A stretch of 64,000 nucleotides of DNA, from the NCBI GenBank assembly GCA_963752935.1, contig CAVWAL010000001.1, forward strand, positions 124,001 to 188,000, read 5' to 3'. Shown here piece by piece: positions 9,016-17,946 of this stretch (positions are counted from its first letter, which is position 1; the number at the start of each line of letters is the position of its first letter). A program made the translations under genes and the position numbers. This DNA comes from RI-153 sp963752935 (GTDB taxonomy: Bacteria > Chloroflexota > Anaerolineae > Caldilineales > Caldilineaceae). The notes beneath the pieces are model-generated. The model saw nothing but the letters and a program-made list of their open reading frames with translations, was not told where the DNA came from and did no database searches.

Positions 9016-10350
9016 ATGTCACCCTACCCTGATGTCTCTCGTTCACTCGATCTCTACCGGCAGGCTGCTGACTTGATCCCCGGTTGGACGCAGTTGATCA
9101 GCCGCCGCGCCGATCAGTTCGCACAGGGGGTCAGCCCGATCTACGCCCAGCGCGCCAAGGGATCACGCTTCGTGGACGTGGACGAGAACGAGTATATTGA
9201 CTGGGTCAACGCCGTGGGCGCGGTGATCCTCGGCCACGCCGACGATGTGGTGGATCACGCTGTCAAGGAACAGATCGATCGCGGCAGCATCTACACCCTC
9301 AATAGCCCTCTCGAACTGGAACTGGCCCAGGAGCTGATTCAGACAATCCCCAGTGCTCAGATGGTCCGTTACACCAAGGGTGGCGGCGAAGCCTGCGCCG
9401 TGGCGGTGCGTATCGCCCGCGGCGCAACCGGCCGTGACAAGATCCTCTTCTGCGGTTACCACGGCTGGCACGACTGGTATCAGGCCGCCAACTTTGGCGT
9501 GGACCCCGAGAGCGGCGAGTTTCCCTTCGCCGGCATCGAACCCATCGGCGTGCCCAAGGCGCTGGCGGATACGGTCTTCCCCTTTGTCTACGCCGATCTG
9601 GCCATGCTCGAAGGTCTACTCAAGGCGCACGCCGGCGAAGTCGCTGCCATTATAATGGAGCCGGCGCGCTCGGAACTGCCGCCGCCGGGCTATTTGCAGG
9701 CGGTGAAGGCATTGGCTGCTGAGCATGGCGTTATTCTCATTTTCGACGAGGTTTCCAGTGGATGGCGGCTGGCGATTGGCGGCGTGCAAGCGTACGTGGG
9801 CGTCACCCCAGACATGACGGTGGTGGCCAAAGCCATGTCCAACGGCTACCCCATGGGCGCGGTGGTCGGCTCGCGACAGGTGATGGAACCGGCCGCGCGC
9901 ATGTTCGTTTCCAGCTCGTATTGGAGTGACAACATCGGCCTGGTGGCGGCGCTGACCACGATCCGTGAACTCAAACGGCGTGACGCCCAGACCCGCTTCC
10001 GTGAGATCGGCGAAAAGCTGCGCGCCACATTGGATCAGGCCATCGTAGACGCCGGCCTGCGTGGCGCATGCGTTGGCCTCTATGCCAACCCTGTGCTCAC
10101 CTTGCAGACACCCGGCGTGGACCCGCGCAAGATCTCCACGCTCTTCATTCAAGAAATGGCGCGACGCGGGATCCATACCTACATGAGCTTCAAAGCCACA
10201 CTGGCCCATACCGACGAGGACATTCAGCTCACAGGGCGGGCGGCCACTGAGGCGTTGTCCATCATCAAGTCTGGGCTGGATCACGGTACGCTGGATAATC
10301 TGATCGTGGCCGATCTGAAGAAAGAACCGTTCCGCCGCCTGGTTCGCTGA
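9016..10350 (+). CDS. Class III PLP-dependent aminotransferase (GSA-aminomutase-like)
   Basis: 444 residues. Predicted Schiff-base lysine is Lys272 in VVAKAMSNGYPMG; IFDEVSSGWR carries the PLP-ring-binding aspartate, and YHGWHDWYQA and KGGGEACAVAVRIARG match the glutamate-1-semialdehyde 2,1-aminomutase branch. True hemL genes usually sit with tetrapyrrole genes, and here the partner is a sugar dehydrogenase, so a role in amino-sugar or keto-sugar transamination is more likely. AAGGAG is seven bases or so before the ATG. Confidence 0.88.
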   Translation: MSPYPDVSRSLDLYRQAADLIPGWTQLISRRADQFAQGVSPIYAQRAKGSRFVDVDENEYIDWVNAVGAVILGHADDVVDHAVKEQIDRGSIYTLNSPLELELAQELIQTIPSAQMVRYTKGGGEACAVAVRIARGATGRDKILFCGYHGWHDWYQAANFGVDPESGEFPFAGIEPIGVPKALADTVFPFVYADLAMLEGLLKAHAGEVAAIIMEPARSELPPPGYLQAVKALAAEHGVILIFDEVSSGWRLAIGGVQAYVGVTPDMTVVAKAMSNGYPMGAVVGSRQVMEPAARMFVSSSYWSDNIGLVAALTTIRELKRRDAQTRFREIGEKLRATLDQAIVDAGLRGACVGLYANPVLTLQTPGVDPRKISTLFIQEMARRGIHTYMSFKATLAHTDEDIQLTGRAATEALSIIKSGLDHGTLDNLIVADLKKEPFRRLVR

Positions 10351-10465
10351 CCCACCTGCCCGGGCAGATTGCAGTTTGCAGCTAGATGGATGGTTGTTGC
10401 CACGGCGCTTGGATGCTATAGTGGATTCAATAATTCATTACTTTGCACGGCTGACAGGGTTTCCC

Positions 10466-12997
10466 ATGCTTCAGTTCCTTCGCAAGCAGACACGCTTAAC
10501 CATCTTTGTAGAGTTCCTTTTCGCTCTGCTGCTGGTAATGACCTTCCTTGCCTCGCAAGGGGGTGGTCTTTCATTGCGCGCACTGGCTCGCCAGGATGCC
10601 TCCGAACCACACGCCCCATCCATCGAAAGACCGGATAACCTGGAGCAACCGGTTGCGATGGCTGAACCACCAGACGTGCGGGGTGGGCCCGTCGCCGACC
10701 CAGACGCGTTGAGCGGATTGGCCTGTCGCGAATTGATCGTGAATGGTGATTTCGAGCGCTTCGGCGCTTGGCAGATGCCGGTGACGCCGCGCCCCGCTTC
10801 GCTGAGCGGTGAGCGCGCCTTCTCGGGCCAACGCAGCCTGAAACTGGGCAGCGACGTCAACGATCGAGAAGACGTGGCCGGAGACAGCATCGCCATGCAG
10901 ACGCTCTCGCTGCCTGATGACGCCGAGCAGATCCTGTTGCGCGCCCAGATCTGGCAAGGTGGCAGTGACGATAGCGACCGCCAATATCTGCGCCTTGAGA
11001 ACGACGAAGAGACCATCACCGTTTTCGAGGAACAGGCCGATCACGGCACCTGGCAATCGCTCAGTTACAACCTCACCAACTTGCGCGGTCAGTCCATAGA
11101 TATTGTCTTCGGCGCTTATAACAACGGAGAAGGCGACAAAAGCGTCCTCTACGTGGACAGTGTCAGCGTCAGTGCTTGTTCGTCGTCGCCCAGCGCCGCA
11201 GGGCAGGAGCCTTCGCAAGACCGCACTCTGACCGACACACCCTCATTGAGCCAGACCGACACCCTGCATCTACCCTTGATTACGGGCAGCAAAGAGGAGG
11301 CTACACCCACTGCCTCACCTGTCGTGGAAGAAGTGGCGCTCTGTTCACCATTATTGGTAAACGGTGGCTTTGAAGAAAATGCAGGGTGGACAACCCCCAT
11401 TACCAACGGGCAGGCCCGCTACAGCACCGAACAGGCCTTCGCCGGTGAACGCAGCATGCGTCTTGGCCTGCCCGAAAATGTACCCGATCTACGCACAGAT
11501 AGCACGGCCTATCAGTCGCTACAACTGCCCCAACTGCCGCATGAGCAAGATCAGCTCACCCTGCGCGCCCAAGTCTGGCGCAACGGCGTGGTCGGAGAGG
11601 GCGATTTTCAGTATATCTGGGTGATCGTGGGCAACACCACCTATCGCATCTTCCAAAATCTGGCCGACACCAACGGCTGGCAGCCAGTCTCCTTTGATCT
11701 GACACCCTTCGCCGGCAGGCGTGTGCTGATCTTTTTGGGCACCTATAACAACGGTAGCGGTAGCAAAGCCTCTATGTATGTGGATGAGATCCAGGTCGAT
11801 CTGTGTGAAGCCGGACAACCCTCGGTGACGTCTGCGCCTACTACCGAACCCACCGCTACCCCCAGCGCAACGCCCACGCCCGATTACGCGCCGCCTGCCA
11901 CCGTACTCAGTCCCGATTTTGGCGTAAACGCCTTTCTGTGGTGGCGACCCGAAATCGCCGATCGCGATCTCGATCTGGTGGCCGAAGCCGGCTTCAACTG
12001 GGTACGCCAGAGTTTCGACTGGGAAGACATAGAAACAGAAGATGGTGTCTATCAGTGGGATACTGCCGATCGTGTGGTGCAACACGTCAACCGTCAGGGG
12101 CTCAATCTATTGGCGCGGCTGGGCAGCGATCCAGACCTGGAAAGCTTCTGGGCCGGCCGGCCGCCCGATAGTCTGGATGCTTTTGTGGAGTATGTGGCGG
12201 CCGTGGCTGCCCGCTACAATTGCACATCCAGTGCGGTGGGTTGTATTCAAGCCTATCAGATCTGGAACGAACCGAACCTGGCCCGAGAATGGGGTGGCAA
12301 TCGGCCTAGCCCCTCGGCTTATCTTTCTATGCTGGCCGACGCCTACAGCGCCATCAAAGCTGCTAATCCCAATGCCATTGTGATCAGCGCAGGCATGGCG
12401 CCCACCGGCACCGACAACCAGATTGCCATGCCCGATCAGCGCTTCTACCAGGAGATGTACCGGCTGATGCAGGGCGATTCTGAGGGGTACTTTGATATGC
12501 TAGGGGTTCATGCTGCGGGATTTGCGGCACCGCCCGAGTTGTCCCCTGCCCAGGCCGCTTCCAATCCAGAGTACGGTGGACAGCGCTTCTTCGCCTTCCG
12601 CCACGTTGAAGACATTCGCGCCATCATGGAAGCCTACGGCGACGACGAAACTCGCATCGCCATCCTTGAATTTGGGTGGACAAGCGATGCCTACAACGAA
12701 GACTATATTTGGTTCGGCGCCGGCGCCGGCATAGACGAGTTCGTCAAGGCGGACTATCTGGTGCGCGCGTACGCCTTTGCCGAGGCCAACTGGCAACCCT
12801 GGATCGGCCTGATGAGCGTCCTGACGATGCCCGATCTTGACTGGATTGCGGATGGCAACCCGTTTGACGAAGAACAGTATTGGTGGGCGATCATGGAGCC
12901 AAGCACCATCGACGAATTGCGCTTCCGTCCAGCATACGTGGCGCTGTGCGAATACATCAACCAACAGCAGGGCGAAGTGTGCCCTTACGCCCCGTAG
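10466..12997 (+). CDS. Secreted or membrane-anchored glycosidase with two repeat modules
   Basis: 843 residues from the ATG at 10466, which places a hydrophobic export/anchor segment (FVEFLFALLLVMTFLA) near the N-terminus; a TTG at 10376 is an alternative start. Two similar beta-sandwich-like modules follow, each opening with (V)NG-FE and containing SLKLG or SMRLG, resembling carbohydrate-binding domains. A Thr/Pro linker (TATPSATPTPD) leads to a clan-A (beta/alpha)8 domain with predicted acid/base Glu602 in WNEPN and nucleophile Glu735 in ILEFGW. The protein probably acts on polysaccharide outside the cell and feeds the intracellular enzymes around it. The exact GH family (39, 5 or other) is not certain. 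Confidence 0.82.
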   Translation: MLQFLRKQTRLTIFVEFLFALLLVMTFLASQGGGLSLRALARQDASEPHAPSIERPDNLEQPVAMAEPPDVRGGPVADPDALSGLACRELIVNGDFERFGAWQMPVTPRPASLSGERAFSGQRSLKLGSDVNDREDVAGDSIAMQTLSLPDDAEQILLRAQIWQGGSDDSDRQYLRLENDEETITVFEEQADHGTWQSLSYNLTNLRGQSIDIVFGAYNNGEGDKSVLYVDSVSVSACSSSPSAAGQEPSQDRTLTDTPSLSQTDTLHLPLITGSKEEATPTASPVVEEVALCSPLLVNGGFEENAGWTTPITNGQARYSTEQAFAGERSMRLGLPENVPDLRTDSTAYQSLQLPQLPHEQDQLTLRAQVWRNGVVGEGDFQYIWVIVGNTTYRIFQNLADTNGWQPVSFDLTPFAGRRVLIFLGTYNNGSGSKASMYVDEIQVDLCEAGQPSVTSAPTTEPTATPSATPTPDYAPPATVLSPDFGVNAFLWWRPEIADRDLDLVAEAGFNWVRQSFDWEDIETEDGVYQWDTADRVVQHVNRQGLNLLARLGSDPDLESFWAGRPPDSLDAFVEYVAAVAARYNCTSSAVGCIQAYQIWNEPNLAREWGGNRPSPSAYLSMLADAYSAIKAANPNAIVISAGMAPTGTDNQIAMPDQRFYQEMYRLMQGDSEGYFDMLGVHAAGFAAPPELSPAQAASNPEYGGQRFFAFRHVEDIRAIMEAYGDDETRIAILEFGWTSDAYNEDYIWFGAGAGIDEFVKADYLVRAYAFAEANWQPWIGLMSVLTMPDLDWIADGNPFDEEQYWWAIMEPSTIDELRFRPAYVALCEYINQQQGEVCPYAP

Positions 12998-13017
12998 TAG
13001 GTAAGCGAAGTCGGCGA

Positions 13018-13124
13018 GCGTGAATTGATCGGTAGGGGCGCTGCTTGCTGCGCCCACAGTGTGCCGGGCGCAGCAAGCAGCGCCCCTACGGAATGGCCAT
13101 CACTTGACCGTTGACACGATACTA
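13018..13124. repeat. 107-bp dispersed repeat with 24-bp inverted arms, copy 1
   Basis: Perfect 24-bp arms at 13032-13055 and 13066-13089 surround a ten-base loop; each arm starts or ends with the GTAGGG signature. A second copy of the same total length lies at 42114-42220, with identical arms and recognisably related flanks (CATCA-TTG-CCGTT). The similarity beyond the hairpin shows that a defined element, not only a stem, was copied. No coding capacity. Confidence 0.75.
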
Positions 13125-13142
13125 GGCCAATCCAAGACTGAA

Positions 13143-13217
13143 ATGGTCCACGAAGCCACACAAAGGCTCACTAAGAAAGACTTCCTTCGTGTCGCTTCGT
13201 GTGGCTTCGTGGACCAT
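13143..13217. terminator. Hairpin between converging genes
   Basis: Exact 19-bp arms (13143-13161 and 13199-13217, ATGGTCCACGAAG...) with a 37-base loop. It lies between the glycosidase (ends 12997) and the convergent ThuA-like gene (ends 13236), and could terminate both. The arm contains short CTTCGTG repeats, which also occur inside the loop, so it may be a repeat element in its own right. Confidence 0.5.
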
Positions 13218-13235
13218 CATTTTCCTGGAATGGCC

Positions 13236-14021
13236 TTAGCCGATGCGTTCTCGGTTACTCTGCTTCGGCTTGATCTCTTCCAACGATTGACGCTGGTTAA
13301 TGGCGGGGAATCGTCCCTGCGCGCTGTAGTATGGGTATTCTGGGCCTGCTGTGGGCGCTGCCCAGCGCACGGCGTTCGCAATGACCTGTCGCACCGTCTC
13401 ATTGTAGAAGATAGGGTAGGTCTCGTGACCCGGGCGGAAGTAGAAGATCTTGCCGTTACCCCGATTAAAGCAGCAGCCGCTGCGGAAGACATTCCCGCCC
13501 TCGAACCAACTGATGAAAACCAACTGATCCGGCTGCGGAATGTCGAAGAACTCGCCGTACATCTCCACTTCCGGAATCTCGAAATAGGGGCCAAGTCCTT
13601 GGGCGATGGGATGCCCCGGTGCAACTACCCAGAACCGCTCCTTTTCGTCGGCCTCACGCCAGTTCAACATACAACTCGTGCCCATCAAACGCTGAAAAAT
13701 CTTGGAGGCATGGCCTGAATGAAGCACGAGCAGCCCCATCCCCTGCAGGACACGCGCCTGCACACGCGTGATAACTTCATCGCTGACTGCGCCGTGGGCT
13801 TTGTGTCCCCACCAGGTTAGCACGTCGGTCTCCGCCAGCACTTCCTCGGTCAGACCATGCTCCGGTTCATCCAGAGTCGCGGTCCGCACGTTGCTAAAGC
13901 CGTGGGCGCGCAGCCCTTCGGCAATCGCGCCGTGAATGCCATCGGGATAGATGCCCCCGATAAACTCATTTTCACGTTCGTGTCGAAACTCATTCCATAC
14001 GGTTACTCGAAGATCGCTCAT
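13236..14021 (-). CDS. ThuA domain-containing protein
   Basis: 261 residues with the glutamine-amidotransferase-like fold of the ThuA (trehalose utilisation) family: VLTWWGHKAHG, LLVLHSGHASKIF, WREADEKERFWVV and YFRPGHETYPIF are typical. ThuA-type proteins of Rhizobium act with the dehydrogenase ThuB in disaccharide breakdown, and here too the upstream gene in the same direction is a Gfo/Idh/MocA dehydrogenase (54-base gap), so the pair is probably an operon. AGGGAG precedes the ATG. The biochemical activity of the family is poorly defined. Confidence 0.88.
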   Translation of the reverse strand: MSDLRVTVWNEFRHERENEFIGGIYPDGIHGAIAEGLRAHGFSNVRTATLDEPEHGLTEEVLAETDVLTWWGHKAHGAVSDEVITRVQARVLQGMGLLVLHSGHASKIFQRLMGTSCMLNWREADEKERFWVVAPGHPIAQGLGPYFEIPEVEMYGEFFDIPQPDQLVFISWFEGGNVFRSGCCFNRGNGKIFYFRPGHETYPIFYNETVRQVIANAVRWAAPTAGPEYPYYSAQGRFPAINQRQSLEEIKPKQSNRERIG

Positions 14022-14075
14022 ACATACTCCCTATCTGATGGATATGGATCTTACTTCGTTGACGAACTGCTCCGA

Positions 14076-15131
14076 CTAATCTGCTGCCATTGCCAGTGTA
14101 GACGGCGCCGGCAGCTCAATCTTCACCGGTTGTCCGCCTTGTGCGGCGGATGCCTGGATCGCATCCCACAGGCGAGCCATGCGCAGCCCAACTTCCGGCG
14201 GGCATGGGTTTTCGATCTGACCTGTGCGCACCATACGGAACTGCTCCCATTGGCCCAATGAAACCGGCACACGTACAGGCGTCAGGCGACGTTGTCCACT
14301 GCGCTGCATGAGCAGCCGTTCGCCCCAGATGCCGGTCTGCATGATGCCCTCCGTGCAGAAGATCCGCACATCTGATGCGCAGGACGGGATCGTCTCGCCG
14401 CATCCGCTCATGGTCACCATTGCGCCTGAGCGCAGCCGGCCCATCACGGCGCCGAGGATGTCCACAGGGGTGTCGCGCTTATCGAGCCAGGCCGCCACTT
14501 CGACAAAATCCTCACCGGCCAGATCCGAAACCGTGTTAAGCAGATGCGCTCCGGTATCAAACAGAAAACCGCCGCCGGCAATTTCAGGTATTTGCCGCCA
14601 GGTGTTGGCCGTGTTCTGCTTCCAGTTCTGCCAGGCCACGCCGTGAATGTTGAGGATGCTGCCCAGCGTGCCCGAGCGCAGCACACGAACCGCCGTGCGA
14701 ATCCGTGGCGAAAGGCTGCCGTTGAACGAAACCACGAGCATACGCCCCGTTCGCGAGCGCACCTGCATGAGATCCATAGCCTCTTCGGCGTTGATAACCA
14801 TGGGCTTCTCTAGCAGAACATCAAGACCGGCTTCCATACAGGCGGTGGCCTGTTGATGGTGCAGGGCATGTGGCGTAATGATGAAGGCTGCGTCTAGCTC
14901 GCTGCCGAAACGGGTCAACATGCGTTCAAGATCCGGTTCATTTTCAGGGGCAGGCACACCGGCTTCTGCAAAGACTTCGCAAAACCGAGCGTACGATTCA
15001 GCAGATGGTTCACAGACGACGCGAACGTTGGTGGTTTCTTGTTGTTTGAGGATCTGCCTTAAGTGGTGGCGCGCCATCCCTCCACACCCCACAAAGGCCA
15101 TTTGAACAACGGCAGGTTCGGTTGTGCTCAT
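14076..15131 (-). CDS. Gfo/Idh/MocA family oxidoreductase
   Basis: 351 residues. FVGCGGMARHH is the dinucleotide-binding loop and LLEKPM (107-112, Lys109) a full EKP motif; GGGFLFDTGAHLLN carries the family's substrate-side histidine. AGGAG precedes the ATG. It is the first gene of a two-gene unit with the ThuA-like protein, an arrangement that resembles ThuAB disaccharide oxidation. Substrate unproven. Confidence 0.9.
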   Translation of the reverse strand: MSTTEPAVVQMAFVGCGGMARHHLRQILKQQETTNVRVVCEPSAESYARFCEVFAEAGVPAPENEPDLERMLTRFGSELDAAFIITPHALHHQQATACMEAGLDVLLEKPMVINAEEAMDLMQVRSRTGRMLVVSFNGSLSPRIRTAVRVLRSGTLGSILNIHGVAWQNWKQNTANTWRQIPEIAGGGFLFDTGAHLLNTVSDLAGEDFVEVAAWLDKRDTPVDILGAVMGRLRSGAMVTMSGCGETIPSCASDVRIFCTEGIMQTGIWGERLLMQRSGQRRLTPVRVPVSLGQWEQFRMVRTGQIENPCPPEVGLRMARLWDAIQASAAQGGQPVKIELPAPSTLAMAAD

Positions 15132-15306
15132 TCTTTACTCCTAGCAATCGGGTGAGGACACGGCCGGTGCCAAGCATCGGTGCCGTGAGCAGGTGGGGTA
15201 TCTATCAGAATAAGTGTGCCAAAGGAAGCAGAAGTTGTCCAAATATGGACAAGGAATTTGTAGGCCGGATCGGTGGGTTCGATCCTGATATATCGCCAAA
15301 AGGAAA

Positions 15307-15356
15307 CCCACCTTCGCTGCAGCTTAGCTGTGGAACAAGCGTGCGCCGAAGGTGGG
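15307..15356 (-). terminator. Hairpin downstream of the receiver-ATPase operon
   Basis: Arms CCCACCTTCG (15307-15316) and CGAAGGTGGG (15347-15356). It lies 36 bases beyond the 3' end of the minus-strand receiver-ATPase gene. No long U-tract is visible. Confidence 0.5.
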
Positions 15357-15391
15357 CGAAATCAGGCAGAATTGGGGTAGGGTGCCCTACA

Positions 15392-16519
15392 TCAGGCCGG
15401 CGGTTTGAGCAGGCTGTCGCTCAGATAGGTATACACCTGCATGTCGCCATTGTCATACCCGTTGAGCATGAGCGGAACCCGTGTCTGTTCCGAGTGCAAA
15501 TAGGACTCGGGCTTGGCCGGCACCATCGCCAGACAACGGCAGCCCAGCCGCTCGGCGATCAGGTCGGGCGTTACGAATTGTTTGCTCATGGCATGATGGC
15601 TGACCACAATGGCGTTGAGGCGATCTTCCATATTCAGGTAACGAAGGTAGGAGGTAATATGCTCAGCCGCATGCAGAGAGGCCGGATCGTTGCTCAGGAC
15701 CAGGGTCAGGCTGTCTAGCTGATTCGCCACACATTCAATGATGTCGGGGTCGGTTGGCAGATCGAGCAGAACAACCTGTGCACAGTGGCCGGCTTGTGTC
15801 GTGATCGCGGTCAAGTGCTCGGGGGCAAAGGTGATCCCCAGGGGCACCGTCGGCGAACTTGCCAACACCTTCAACCCCGTCTCATGTGTGAGAAGACAGC
15901 GTAACACGGCTTCTTCGTCAATTGTTTCGGGGGCGATGGTGGCCAAATTGGCGGTTGAATACGTTGCAGGCAACAGGTCGAGCTGGTAGGCCAGCGAACC
16001 GAAGGCCAGGTGTAGATCGACGAGCAGGGTTTGAATTCCTTCGCGCTGCAAAAACGAGCCCAGATTGACGATAACCGTACTCGTACCGACGCCGCCGCGC
16101 ACGCCCACGAAGGCATGGGTGGCCGCCCGCCGTCGCCGGATCTGCCGCCGCGAACGATTCATCACCGCTTCGATGCGCATCATCAACTCGGTGGGGTCTG
16201 CCGGCTTGACGATATAATCGTCTGCACCCAGGCGCAACCCCTCCACGCGATCTTCGACCTGACTTTTGGCCGATACAAAGATCACAGGGATCTCGGCTGT
16301 GTTCGGGTTCGCCCGCAGCCGGCGCAACGTTTCGAAGCCGTCGACCCGCGGCATCATAATGTCGAGCAGGATAATGTCGGGTTGATGGCTGCTGGCTGCC
16401 TCGACGCCTGTTTCCCCGTCAGCGGCTTCCAATACCTCGTGGCCATTGCGTTTGAGCAGTACGCTCAGTAAACGGCGTATGGTCGCTTCATCGTCAATAA
16501 TCAGGATTTTGTAAACCAT
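15392..16519 (-). CDS. Response regulator fused to CpaE/MinD-like ATPase, P-loop degenerate
   Basis: 375 residues: a CheY-type receiver (about 1-122; phospho-acceptor Asp53 in LLDIMMP, Lys105 in VKPAD), a basic linker (NRSRRQIRRRR) and a MinD/ParA-like domain from about 136. The P-loop reads RGGVGTST at 141-148, so both lysines of the deviant Walker A motif KGGVGKT are replaced (Arg141, Thr146); CpaE/TadZ proteins with similar loss are known. It is the downstream partner of a paralogue with an intact P-loop, 86 bases away. Such proteins place pili or other machines at a cell pole; no Tad pilus genes are in the window, so the target is unknown. Confidence 0.85.
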   Translation of the reverse strand: MVYKILIIDDEATIRRLLSVLLKRNGHEVLEAADGETGVEAASSHQPDIILLDIMMPRVDGFETLRRLRANPNTAEIPVIFVSAKSQVEDRVEGLRLGADDYIVKPADPTELMMRIEAVMNRSRRQIRRRRAATHAFVGVRGGVGTSTVIVNLGSFLQREGIQTLLVDLHLAFGSLAYQLDLLPATYSTANLATIAPETIDEEAVLRCLLTHETGLKVLASSPTVPLGITFAPEHLTAITTQAGHCAQVVLLDLPTDPDIIECVANQLDSLTLVLSNDPASLHAAEHITSYLRYLNMEDRLNAIVVSHHAMSKQFVTPDLIAERLGCRCLAMVPAKPESYLHSEQTRVPLMLNGYDNGDMQVYTYLSDSLLKPPA

Positions 16520-16605
16520 GAAGTTCTCTCACACTACGGTTTAGGCGTAAAGACCACGCCGGCTATCGAATGGCTGACCTGCATTGTTCGCCGCCATGAA
16601 TGCGC

Positions 16606-17784
16606 TTATACCAATCGGCGACTTTGAAAAGCCTGTTGCTTCTGAAACTGCTCGACGGTGTCGACATAGTTCAGCAAGCGGGTTGTGATCTTGTCGTATA
16701 CCACACTGTCAGAGTTTCCCTGGGCTTTCAGCAGTAGTGGAACCTGGTCGTACTCGGCGCGTAGATAGGCCTCGGGTTTATAGGGGATCGTCCCCAGCAC
16801 AAGACAGCCTACCAGTTCGGCGATTTTGCCTGCATCAATATACTGATGTTCATTGGCTGCACGGTGAACAAGAATGGCGCTCAGACGATTCCCCATGCCG
16901 ATACTGTTTACGTAAGCGGCAACCGCTTGCCCGGCGCGCAACGCAGCAGGTTCGCTGGTCAGTACCAGGATCAACCCGCTGATCTGCTCTGCAACCACCT
17001 CCAGGATATCTGGATCGCGGGGCAGGTCCAGGAAGACGTATCGTTCGGCGTATGCTGCCTGCTCGACAATGGTGTGCAGGTGTTCGGGTGAAAAGGTTGC
17101 CCACGTGGGAACTTGCGGCGGGCTGGCCAGGATCGGAATCCCGCTGCTATGCCGAAGCGCTCCCTTTTGAACCGTGTTCACATCGATCTGTTCAGGTGAA
17201 ACGGCGGTGAGATGGGCTAGCGACCGATTGGCCCCGTCCAGACCAAACTGTTCGGCCAGGTTCCCGAAGACCAGGTTCATGTCAATTAAGAAAGGAGTAC
17301 GTCCGTGGGTGTGAAAGTGGACGGCCAGATTGGCAATGGTTGTGGTTTTGCCTACCCCACCCTTGGCGCCAACAAAACCAAAGATCTGCCCTTTGCGGCG
17401 GCGTGCATCACGCCTCGATCTCAAGATGACAGAATCTATACGCGCCATCAATTCAGCGGGTTCCGCCGGCTTAATCACATAATCGTCGCCGCCCAAGCGC
17501 AACCCTTCCACACGATCTTCCACCTGCCCTTTGGCCGAGAGGAAGATCACGGGGATGCTCTCTGTATCGGCGTCGGCACGTAAGCGTCGTACGGCTTCGA
17601 AACCGTCTACAACCGGCATCATCACGTCGAGCAAAATCACATCAGGTTGGTGTTGCTGCGCTAACGCGAACGCCTCTTCGCCGTTTTCTGCCTCAAGTAC
17701 CTCATGGTTATAGCGTCTCAGCAAGGTCGCCATCAGGCGCCGCATCGTTGCTTCATCTTCAGCGATCAGAATTTTGTAGACCAT
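16606..17784 (-). CDS. Response regulator fused to CpaE/MinD-like ATPase, intact P-loop
   Basis: 392 residues with the same architecture as the following gene: receiver with Asp53 (LLDVMMP), arginine-rich linker and a MinD/CpaE-like ATPase with the full deviant Walker A KGGVGKTT at 141-148. LIDMNLVFGNLA and FLDLPRDPDIL are the switch-like strands. The two paralogues are probably one operon and could form a heterodimer in which only this subunit hydrolyses ATP. AGAGGGAA lies before the ATG. A histidine kinase that would phosphorylate it is not adjacent. Confidence 0.87.
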   Translation of the reverse strand: MVYKILIAEDEATMRRLMATLLRRYNHEVLEAENGEEAFALAQQHQPDVILLDVMMPVVDGFEAVRRLRADADTESIPVIFLSAKGQVEDRVEGLRLGGDDYVIKPAEPAELMARIDSVILRSRRDARRRKGQIFGFVGAKGGVGKTTTIANLAVHFHTHGRTPFLIDMNLVFGNLAEQFGLDGANRSLAHLTAVSPEQIDVNTVQKGALRHSSGIPILASPPQVPTWATFSPEHLHTIVEQAAYAERYVFLDLPRDPDILEVVAEQISGLILVLTSEPAALRAGQAVAAYVNSIGMGNRLSAILVHRAANEHQYIDAGKIAELVGCLVLGTIPYKPEAYLRAEYDQVPLLLKAQGNSDSVVYDKITTRLLNYVDTVEQFQKQQAFQSRRLV

Positions 17785-17946
17785 AGGTTCCCTCTTACAA
17801 TCAGAAATGCCCGGCGATGTTGCTTCTGACTGTACGCACTCTGATACTCTACTTCATGTCATGACCAGGTACAATAGGACCATTAGTAGGCATAAACAGA
17901 CACGTACAAGATATCATATCTCTAGTCTATCACGTAGGGAAACGTA

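Noticed and set aside
9016..10350. hemL (glutamate-1-semialdehyde aminomutase) assignment
   Set aside because: Only class III/GSA-like motifs are visible and the operon partner is a sugar dehydrogenase; a tetrapyrrole role is not supported by context.
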